From the NCBI GenBank assembly GCA_902632575.1, contig CACPCY010000005.1:1-35590 (forward strand): a DNA stretch of 35,590 nt, given 5' to 3'. Shown piece by piece: positions 29,760 through 35,590 of this stretch. The notes under the pieces were generated by a model, which worked only from the letters and a program-made list of their open reading frames with translations, searched no databases and was not told where the DNA came from. Origin of the DNA: an uncultured Alphaproteobacteria bacterium. GTDB lineage: Bacteria; Pseudomonadota; Alphaproteobacteria; HIMB59. Position 1 is the stretch's first letter, and each line of letters starts with the position of its first letter. The translations under genes were made by a program, and so were the position numbers.

Positions 29760-30218
29760 TTATGCAGATATTTTAGGGGATAAGATCTCAATATTAAGTG
29801 AACAATTTACTTCAGGGTGTAAGTCTATATCTACATTATATTCCCCAGTTGTTTTGATTTTATTTCCTAATTTTACAAACTTTTTTTGTATATTTATGTC
29901 ATTTTCACTTAAAAAAATAACTATATCTGAAACACTCAAGGAACCATATAATTCACCATTTTCTTTTGCGGCTATTTCTTTAGTAAATTTCAGTTCGTTA
30001 ATTTTTGATGCTATCACATTTGCATTTGATTTATATTCATCATCTTTTTTAATTAGACTTTTCTCTAAAGACTTAATTTCATCAACATTATGTTTCGTAG
30101 CAAATTTAGCTTTACCATTTGGAATTAAATAGTTTCTTGCATAACCATCTTTAACTGATACTACAGACCCTATATCCCAGTTTTTTTTTATTTTTTCTAA
30201 AACAACAACTTTAGTCAT
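29760..30218 (-). CDS. rplI: Ribosomal protein bL9
   Basis: Large-subunit protein bound to 23S domain V near the L1 stalk. The 152-residue sequence begins MTKVVVLEKIKKNWDIGSVV, then KDGYARNYLIPNGKA, the conserved N-domain that binds rRNA. A long connecting helix (about 41-75) and the C-terminal domain (ENGELYGSLSVSDIV and on) follow. Length is typical. It comes 4 bases after rpsR in the usual rpsF-rpsR-rplI operon. Confidence 0.97.
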   Translation of the reverse strand: MTKVVVLEKIKKNWDIGSVVSVKDGYARNYLIPNGKAKFATKHNVDEIKSLEKSLIKKDDEYKSNANVIASKINELKFTKEIAAKENGELYGSLSVSDIVIFLSENDINIQKKFVKLGNKIKTTGEYNVDIDLHPEVNCSLNIEILSPKISA

Positions 30219-30222
30219 AATT

Positions 30223-30411
30223 TTAAATTATAGATAAAAACCTAGCTTGTTTTATCGCCTTTGTAATTTTAGTATGAATAGATCTAGACATGTTTGTTAC
30301 CCTTTGAGGAATAATTTTTCCATTATCATTCGTAAATTTCTTAAGAATATGGGTGTGTTTATAATCAAGATTTAATAATTCCTCATTTGAAATATTTAAA
30401 TTTTTTTTCAT
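30223..30411 (-). CDS. rpsR: Ribosomal protein bS18, short N-terminus
   Basis: Small-subunit protein that forms a heterodimer with bS6 on the platform. The conserved core is present: LDYKHTHILKKFTNDNGKII, then PQRVTNMS and IKQARFLSII. At 62 residues it is shorter than the usual 75-85. The usual N-terminal stretch of basic residues (RRRK-like, often with Cys) is replaced by NISNEELLN. An in-frame TAA lies two codons before the ATG, so the start cannot be moved upstream. The ATG shares one base with the rpsF stop. Confidence 0.93.
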   Translation of the reverse strand: MKKNLNISNEELLNLDYKHTHILKKFTNDNGKIIPQRVTNMSRSIHTKITKAIKQARFLSII

Positions 30412-30740
30412 TAATTATCCTTATTTATTTGCGGTGTAGCCTCTTCTAATTTATTTGAAGATTTTGTAGTAAGGAAGCGTAAGCAATCTGTATTAAATTT
30501 TAAAAAACCATCAAGTTTTTTTGGAAAATCAGTTGAAGCATGGAAGCGCATAAATTTAAATGCCCCCTTAGAGTACTTATTTATTTGGGTTTTCAAGTTT
30601 TTTATTCCCCAATCTTCTTTATAACCAATTGAAACATTATTTTCAGAAAAAAAATTATCTATAGAGCTATTAAGATTTTTCATCTGATCATTAGCAAGGT
30701 CAGGTTTTACTATAATTGTTGTTTCATATATGTTAGTCAT
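30411..30740 (-). CDS. rpsF: Ribosomal protein bS6
   Basis: Small-subunit platform protein, partner of bS18. The frame is open to an ATG at 30794, but the correct start is the ATG at 30740, which gives the family N-terminus MTNIYETTIIVKPDL and 109 residues. Further matches are the GYKEDWGIKNLKTQINKYSK and GAFKFMRF strands. This start puts it 32 bases from divergent fabD. It is the first gene of a nine-gene minus-strand operon ending at 24341. Confidence 0.94.
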   Translation of the reverse strand: MTNIYETTIIVKPDLANDQMKNLNSSIDNFFSENNVSIGYKEDWGIKNLKTQINKYSKGAFKFMRFHASTDFPKKLDGFLKFNTDCLRFLTTKSSNKLEEATPQINKDN

Positions 30741-30750
30741 GTAGAAAGAG

Positions 30751-30779
30751 TGTCTACAGATATAAACTAAATATGTCAA
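30751..30779 (-). promoter_or_regulatory. Probable promoter of the rpsF operon
   Basis: On the minus strand, TTGACA (30779-30774) and TAGACA (30756-30751) are separated by exactly 17 bases. The start point would fall only a few bases before the rpsF ATG, giving a near-leaderless message. The -35 overlaps the fabD start codon on the opposite strand. Confidence 0.6.
30761..30766 (+). promoter_or_regulatory. Probable -10 for leaderless fabD
   Basis: TATAAA lies six bases before the fabD ATG, the spacing expected when transcription starts at the ATG itself. There is no obvious -35. It lies inside the rpsF promoter on the other strand, so the two transcripts may compete. Confidence 0.4.
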
Positions 30780-31681
30780 ATAAAAACCTTTCATTACTTT
30801 TTACAGGCCAAGGCTCACAATTTAAGGAAATGGGTGTTGATTTTACTAAGAAATATGACTGGGCTAAAAACAGATACTCTATAAGTTCTGAAATACTTGG
30901 TTATGATCTATTAGATGCACAAAATGACCCAGGTTTAATAAATTTAACTCAATATAGCCAACCAATGATTTTCGTATTTAGCTCAATATTAATAGATCTT
31001 ACTAGAGATTATTTTTACAAAAATTTTTCTAAAATAACTTTAGCAGGCCACTCTTTGGGTGAATATTGTGCTTTATATTTTGCTGAGTCATTGAATTTTG
31101 AAGAAATGCTACAATTAGTTAAATGTCGAGGCGAGTCAATGTCAATTGTTTCAGATCCAAATAAATATGTAATGTATGCAATTTTAAAAAAAGAGGATTT
31201 AAAAATTAATGATAAATTATTTGGAGACGGCGTCTATATAGCCAATTACAATTCAGATAAACAAGTTGTCATATGTGGTTTAAAAGATAAAGTCAAAAAA
31301 TTTAAGGAACTAAATCCTATTGGTAAATTTATTCCATTAAATGTTTCTGCTCCATTTCATTCAAATTTAATGAGGGATAGTGCAAAAATATTTAGTGAAA
31401 AAATTAATAATATTTTGTTTAAAAAAATCAATATCGACTTAATTTCAAATCATAAACTTATAAATTACAAAAATATTTCTGAAAAAGAATATAATGATCA
31501 ATTATCTCTTCAGATTCACTCACCAGTAATGTGGTCAGAGACAATTAAAACAATTTTAAGTAAAGAAATAAATACATTCATAGAAATTGGACCCAAAAAA
31601 ACTTTAATAAATTTTTTACCTAAAGACTTTCAAGGTGATAAATATTCACTTAGTAGTATAGAGGATATAAATTTTGTTTGA
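30773..31681 (+). CDS. fabD: Malonyl-CoA:ACP transacylase
   Basis: Loads malonyl groups onto acyl carrier protein for type II fatty acid synthesis. The 302-residue protein has FTGQGSQFKEMG at the N-terminus, the active-site motif AGHSLGEYCA (S94), the KCRGESM arginine segment that holds the carboxylate, and the catalytic His in VSAPFHSNLM. Length is normal. First gene of fabD-fabG-acpP-fabF-gmk; its stop overlaps the fabG start by 8 bases. Confidence 0.97.
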   Translation: MSNKNLSLLFTGQGSQFKEMGVDFTKKYDWAKNRYSISSEILGYDLLDAQNDPGLINLTQYSQPMIFVFSSILIDLTRDYFYKNFSKITLAGHSLGEYCALYFAESLNFEEMLQLVKCRGESMSIVSDPNKYVMYAILKKEDLKINDKLFGDGVYIANYNSDKQVVICGLKDKVKKFKELNPIGKFIPLNVSAPFHSNLMRDSAKIFSEKINNILFKKINIDLISNHKLINYKNISEKEYNDQLSLQIHSPVMWSETIKTILSKEINTFIEIGPKKTLINFLPKDFQGDKYSLSSIEDINFV

Positions 31682-32384
31682 AAATAAGAAATTATTGGTA
31701 ACAGGTGGCACGGGTTCTATTGGTGGATCTATATGCACATATTTTAGTAGCAATGGTTGTAAAGAAATTTATTCAACTACAACAAATATGAATAAAGTAA
31801 AAGCTAATCAAGATTATATAAATTTTAAAGAATTGAATCTTAATGATATTGAGAGTTTAAATTTAGATACATTATTTGACTTTGATGTTGACTACCTTGT
31901 TTTGAATGCTGGACTTAATAGGGATAATATATTTTTAAGGATGTCATCAGAAGAATGGAATAACGTCATAAATGTAAATTTAAATTCATCATTTTATTTA
32001 CTCAAACATTTTACAAAAAAAATGGTTAAAAAAAGATTTGGAAGAGTAGTATTTATTTCATCAGTTGTAGCACATACAGGTAATCAAGGCCAAGTAAATT
32101 ACACAGCATCGAAAGCAGCCATATCTGGTATAGTAAAATCATTAGCCTTAGAATTATCAACAAGAAATATTACTGTTAACAGCATAGCTCCTGGTTTTAT
32201 TCAATCTAATATGACTGATAAGCTTAATGATGACCAAAAAAAATCAATTTTGAACAAAATTCCTATGAAAAAACTTGGGGATTCTATGGATATAGCTAAA
32301 GCAGTGGGTTTTTTATGCTCTGAAAATGCTAGCTACATTACAGGACAGACATTACATGTAAATGGTGGCTTGGCATTAATTTAA
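31674..32384 (+). CDS. fabG: 3-oxoacyl-ACP reductase
   Basis: NADPH-dependent reductase of the fatty-acid elongation cycle, a classical SDR. The 236-residue protein has TGGTGSIGG (10-18) for the cofactor, LNAG (77-80), N102, S130 in VVFISS and the Y143-x3-K147 pair (YTASK). It starts with TTG at 31674 inside the last codons of fabD. No ATG lies near the N-terminus in frame, and a later start would cut the Rossmann loop. Confidence 0.96.
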   Translation: MFENKKLLVTGGTGSIGGSICTYFSSNGCKEIYSTTTNMNKVKANQDYINFKELNLNDIESLNLDTLFDFDVDYLVLNAGLNRDNIFLRMSSEEWNNVINVNLNSSFYLLKHFTKKMVKKRFGRVVFISSVVAHTGNQGQVNYTASKAAISGIVKSLALELSTRNITVNSIAPGFIQSNMTDKLNDDQKKSILNKIPMKKLGDSMDIAKAVGFLCSENASYITGQTLHVNGGLALI

Positions 32385-32447
32385 TTATTTGAATATTAAT
32401 CATAATGTGGTACGAACTTTTAAATTTATTACTAAGAGGTTTTTAAA

Positions 32448-32684
32448 ATGAGCGACATTGAAGATAGAGTAAAAAAGATTGTAGTAGAGCATTTAGGAAT
32501 AGAGGAAGCTAAAATACAAAGTGACTCTAAGTTTATTGATGACTTAGGTGCAGACAGCTTAGATACTGTTGAACTTGTAATGGCTTTTGAAGAAGAGTTT
32601 GGTTGTGAAATACCTGATGATGCAGCAGAAAAAATAGTAACTTTAAAAGATGCTGTCACTTATTTAACAGCAAATTCAAATTAG
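32448..32684 (+). CDS. acpP: Acyl carrier protein
   Basis: Small acidic carrier that holds growing acyl chains on a 4'-phosphopantetheine arm. The attachment site is S37 in [19 protein letters not shown]. The 78 residues are rich in Asp and Glu, as expected. Unlike most genes here it has a visible Shine-Dalgarno (AAGAGG, 10 bases before the ATG), fitting high expression. It follows fabG after 63 bases, the longest gap in the fab operon, so a promoter of its own is possible, but I see no clear one. Confidence 0.98.
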   Translation: MSDIEDRVKKIVVEHLGIEEAKIQSDSKFIDDLGADSLDTVELVMAFEEEFGCEIPDDAAEKIVTLKDAVTYLTANSN

Positions 32685-32702
32685 TATAAGTAATTATTTC
32701 AA

Positions 32703-33935
32703 TTGAGGAGAGTAGTTGTTACTGGGATAGGTACAATAAACCCTTTAGGTAACTCTGTAGATGCTAGTTGGGAGTCACTAACCAATTCTAAAAGTGGAAT
32801 TTCTAAAATTACTAAATTTGAAGTCGATAGTTACCCTTGTAGGATAGCAGGAACTATAGACGACACTGAAATCAATGAAGAGATAGTTAGTAAGAGGGAT
32901 CAAAGAAAAATTGATAGATTCATATTATTGGGTTTAATTGCAGCTGAAGAAGCCATTATTGACTCTGGTTTCATCTCTGATGATAAAACATCTTTAAGAT
33001 TTGGAGTTATGGTTGGTTCAGGAATTGGTGGATTAGATACCATATATAGAAATTCCTCGATTTTAGATAATCAGGGTTTAAGAAAAATCTCTCCTTTTTT
33101 TATTCCATCTTCTCTAATAAATTTATTATCCGGTCAAATATCAATTAAATATAATTTAAAAGGACCAAATAGTTCTCCAGTAACCGCATGTGCAACAGGC
33201 ACCCACGCAATAGGTGACTCTTTTATGCTTATTAAAAATAACAAAGCTGACTTAATGGTTTGTGGTGGATCAGAAGCAGCAGTTTGCCCTTTAGGCATAT
33301 CTGGATTTTCTGCAGCTAGGGCTTTGTGTGACACATTCAATGATTATCCTGAAAAGGGGTCAAGACCTTGGGATAAGGATAGATCAGGATTTGTCATGGG
33401 TGAGGGCGCAGGTGTATTAGTGCTAGAAGAATTAGAACATGCGAAAAAAAGAAATGCTAACATTTATTGTGAGGTTAAAGGATACGGGATGTCTGGAGAT
33501 GCTTATCACATTACAAAACCCTCTGAAGATGGAAACGGAGGATTTAGAGCAATGGAAATGGCTTTAAATGAGTCTAAATTAAATACCGAAGATATTGGTT
33601 ATGTAAATGCTCATGGTACTTCAACTCCTGTTGGAGATGCTATTGAATTATCAGCGGTTGAGAAATTATTTGTTTCAAATAATAATCTATTTATGAGTTC
33701 TAATAAATCTGCGATTGGTCATCTTCTTGGAGCGGCTGGTGCTGTCGAGGCAATATTTTCAATAAAATCAATACAAACAAAAACTTTACCTCCAACTTTA
33801 AATTTAAATAACCCCGACAAAAAAAGCAAAATTAATTTAATCCCTCATGTGTCTGTTTCTGAGTCGGTAAAAAACATAATCTCTAATTCTTTTGGTTTTG
33901 GTGGCACAAACGCTAGTTTAGTCCTTGGTGTTTAA
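32703..33935 (+). CDS. fabF: 3-oxoacyl-ACP synthase II
   Basis: Condensing enzyme that elongates acyl-ACP with malonyl-ACP. The 410-residue protein has the catalytic triad C163 (TACATGTHA), H304 (NAHGTSTP) and H340 (KSAIGHLLGAAGA, with K335), and ends FGFGGTNASLVL. The start is a TTG at 32703, which gives the family N-terminus RRVVVTGIGTINPLG. It lies 18 bases after acpP and overlaps gmk by 11. In many alphaproteobacteria mltG follows fabF; here it does not. Confidence 0.97.
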   Translation: MRRVVVTGIGTINPLGNSVDASWESLTNSKSGISKITKFEVDSYPCRIAGTIDDTEINEEIVSKRDQRKIDRFILLGLIAAEEAIIDSGFISDDKTSLRFGVMVGSGIGGLDTIYRNSSILDNQGLRKISPFFIPSSLINLLSGQISIKYNLKGPNSSPVTACATGTHAIGDSFMLIKNNKADLMVCGGSEAAVCPLGISGFSAARALCDTFNDYPEKGSRPWDKDRSGFVMGEGAGVLVLEELEHAKKRNANIYCEVKGYGMSGDAYHITKPSEDGNGGFRAMEMALNESKLNTEDIGYVNAHGTSTPVGDAIELSAVEKLFVSNNNLFMSSNKSAIGHLLGAAGAVEAIFSIKSIQTKTLPPTLNLNNPDKKSKINLIPHVSVSESVKNIISNSFGFGGTNASLVLGV

Positions 33936-34545
33936 AAGTAAAAACTTTTGTGTTGTTTTATCATCGCCATCTGGTGCTGGTAAAACATCAATATCAAAGC
34001 AACTCATAAAAAAAGATAAATCAATTGCATTATCAATTTCATGTACAACAAGACCTAAAAGAACCAAAGAAATAAATAAGAAAGACTATATATTTCTTAA
34101 TGAATATCAATTTAATGCTCGTATAAAAAAAAATGATTTTTTAGAGTCAGCAAGTGTTTTTGGATTTAGATATGGCACACTTAAACAAACTGTAAACAGT
34201 TTTTTTAAAAAAAAGAAAGACGTATTATTTGATATTGATTGGCAAGGATTTCAACAACTTAAGCAAACTAATTTAGAAGTTGTTGGAATATTCATTTTAC
34301 CACCTAGTAAAAAAGAGTTAGTTTTGAGATTAAAAACCCGAGCTAGAGATACTAAAAAAGAGATGAAAAAAAGAATGAATTTAGTTCAAAATGAAATTTC
34401 TCATTTTCCTGAATATGATTATGTTGTTATAAATGAAAATTTAGACAACTGTGTTAATCAAATTTTGAATATTATTAAGTCTGAAAGACTTAAAAGATCT
34501 AGATTAATAAATTTAACAAAATTTGTTAATAAATTTAGAACTTAA
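33925..34545 (+). CDS. gmk: Guanylate kinase
   Basis: Phosphorylates GMP to GDP. The P-loop is SPSGAGKT (14-21), followed by SCTTRPKR and the GMP-binding region (DYIFL, then SVFGFRYGT), then VLFDIDWQGFQQ and the lid with RLKTRARDTKKEMKKRM. The 206-residue length is typical. The start is TTG (33925) or GTG (33928), both inside the fabF end; no ATG is available nearby. It ends in an 11-base tail-to-tail overlap with rsmA. Confidence 0.95.
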   Translation: MVFKSKNFCVVLSSPSGAGKTSISKQLIKKDKSIALSISCTTRPKRTKEINKKDYIFLNEYQFNARIKKNDFLESASVFGFRYGTLKQTVNSFFKKKKDVLFDIDWQGFQQLKQTNLEVVGIFILPPSKKELVLRLKTRARDTKKEMKKRMNLVQNEISHFPEYDYVVINENLDNCVNQILNIIKSERLKRSRLINLTKFVNKFRT

Positions 34546-35272
34546 TTGTTCTAAAAATATTTATAAATTCATTTAGATTTAATCTTTCTGCCCTTAAATC
34601 TAAAATGGAAGACTCATCAATATTAAATTTTTTTAATATTTTTCTTAAAGATTTTCTTTTATAGGAGAAGACATATCTTTTAAATTTAATAAATTTCTCA
34701 ATTTCATTTTTAGATATTTGGTTTCTATTAAGTTTTTCAAATAATAATACACTTGATTCAACTTTTGGAATTGGCCTGAAACAATTTTTACTAACATTGA
34801 ATTTCAATTCAATTTTAAAAAAACATTTGACTAAAGAATTTATTGAGTTCAAATCACTATCTATCAATCTTTCTGCAAATTCTTTTTGGAACATTAGGAT
34901 CATTCTTTTTGGAATATTATTTAATGATACTAATTTTTCTAATATCTTAGACGATAAATTATATGGTAGATTAGATATTATTAAGTCATATTTTAAATCA
35001 AAATCATATTTAAGTATATCTTCGTTTGTGATTTTAATAAATTTATGATTTTTAAAATTTTTATTCAATTTTAAAATTAAATCTTTATCAACTTCAACTA
35101 AATCTAATTTTTTAGGTTTTTTCTCTATTATTTTATAAGTTAATTTACCATCTCCTGGACCAATTTCGAGAATTTTTAAATTTGTTTTATCTATTAAATT
35201 AGAGATTTTATTAGTAATATTTTTATCAATAAGAAAATTTTGTCCAAATTTTTTTTTTAATTTAACATACAT
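34535..35272 (-). CDS. rsmA: 16S rRNA dimethyladenosine transferase RsmA (KsgA)
   Basis: Dimethylates two adjacent adenines (A1518 and A1519 in E. coli numbering) near the 16S 3' end during 30S maturation. The 245-residue protein begins KKKFGQNFLIDKNI, then the SAM loop LEIGPGDGKLTY (35-46), VEVDKDL, and the catalytic NLPYN (101-105). FQKEFAERL and RPIPKVESSVL are also typical. Slightly shorter than E. coli (273). Its start lies within the end of pdxA (16-base overlap), a pairing also found in E. coli. Confidence 0.96.
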   Translation of the reverse strand: MYVKLKKKFGQNFLIDKNITNKISNLIDKTNLKILEIGPGDGKLTYKIIEKKPKKLDLVEVDKDLILKLNKNFKNHKFIKITNEDILKYDFDLKYDLIISNLPYNLSSKILEKLVSLNNIPKRMILMFQKEFAERLIDSDLNSINSLVKCFFKIELKFNVSKNCFRPIPKVESSVLLFEKLNRNQISKNEIEKFIKFKRYVFSYKRKSLRKILKKFNIDESSILDLRAERLNLNEFINIFRTIKF

Positions 35273-35590
35273 TGAACGTAAGAGATATTATTTGATTTAT
35301 TTTTAAACTTTATATCTTTTGCAGTTCCATGCGCAGGACTAAAACGCCGATAATTTAAACCTAAAGTAAAGTTAATTCCTTTTTTGTTAACAATTTTAAA
35401 TGGTATCAGCGCCTGATCATGATATGTTGAAATATATAGAGTATTATTTTGTCTCTGATTGAAAGCACTATCTGCTGGGTAGGGCCCAGATATTCTCTTA
35501 AAATTGCTTTTAATTAATTTCCTTATTAAAAAATCCTCTCTTCCTATTGTATTATTTTCTCCACAATGTGGATTATAACATAGGAATTTA
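35257..35590 (-). CDS. pdxA: 4-hydroxythreonine-4-phosphate dehydrogenase, C-terminal part (continues beyond window)
   Basis: PdxA oxidises 4-phosphohydroxy-threonine in pyridoxal 5'-phosphate synthesis. Only the last 110 or so residues are visible; the gene runs off the right edge. Translated on the minus strand it reads YNPHCGEN, then ISGPYPADSAF, TYHDQALIPFKIV, GINFTLGL and SPAHGTAKDI, in the family order. The usual SPDHGTA reads SPAHGTA here, with Asp replaced by Ala. The TAA stop is at 35257-35259, and the rsmA start lies 16 bases inside the gene, so they are translated together. A typical PdxA has about 330 residues, so two thirds is missing from view. Confidence 0.93.
   Translation of the reverse strand, partial: KFLCYNPHCGENNTIGREDFLIRKLIKSNFKRISGPYPADSAFNQRQNNTLYISTYHDQALIPFKIVNKKGINFTLGLNYRRFSPAHGTAKDIKFKNKSNNISYVQCMLN

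Noticed and set aside
30741..30794. Upstream ATG for rpsF
   Set aside because: It would add 18 residues not found in bS6 and run into the fabD start.

Overview
The window is housekeeping DNA from a streamlined, A+T-rich alphaproteobacterium, most likely a free-living pelagic lineage. The 16S gene carries the alphaproteobacterial signature GAGGTGAAATTCGTAGATAT, and the gene orders recA-alaS-icd, psd-pssA, rpsF-rpsR-rplI-dnaB, cvpA-purF, fabD-fabG-acpP-fabF-gmk and pdxA-rsmA fit that class. Coding DNA is very A+T-rich, spacers are short, and many neighbouring genes overlap. The 16S sequence does not look like classical SAR11. An HIMB59- or AEGEAN-169-like lineage is possible, but that is inference and needs a tree.

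Layout. Positions 1-603 hold the end of a CinA/MoaB-type molybdopterin-binding protein gene. Elongator tRNA-Met and initiator tRNA-fMet follow, then a terminator and a complete rRNA operon (16S, tRNA-Ile, tRNA-Ala, 23S, 5S) with promoter-like sequence, a boxA and complementary processing stems. A tRNA-Leu on the minus strand faces the operon. Next is a minus-strand operon: a DUF3553 gene, moaA, nadK and a predicted periplasmic binding-like protein. recA and alaS run rightward and meet icd tail to tail. psd and pssA (phosphatidylethanolamine synthesis) meet an RND efflux pair (adaptor and permease) tail to tail. rlmE, a small unknown gene on the minus strand, a redoxin gene, then a yfgM-like gene, bamB and der follow. 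A nine-gene minus-strand operon runs from rpsF down to a small gene after purF, taking in rpsR, rplI, dnaB, mlaE, mlaF, cvpA and purF. Facing away from it is the fatty-acid operon fabD-fabG-acpP-fabF-gmk, which meets rsmA and a partial pdxA.

How it fits together. The content is almost all core metabolism and information processing: translation, replication and repair, fatty acid and phospholipid supply, outer-membrane upkeep (BamB, Mla), purine and NADP supply, and molybdenum and pyridoxal cofactors. I see no mobile element, prophage, CRISPR array or defence locus, and no clearly new multi-gene system. What stands out is genome compaction: all five convergent gene pairs overlap at their 3' ends. 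Several genes have trimmed or eroded parts: Der with a degraded first G domain, bS18 without its usual N-terminus, an adaptor almost without its hairpin, and a probable decayed dehydrogenase after purF. The RND permease, in contrast, carries an extra hydrophobic insert.
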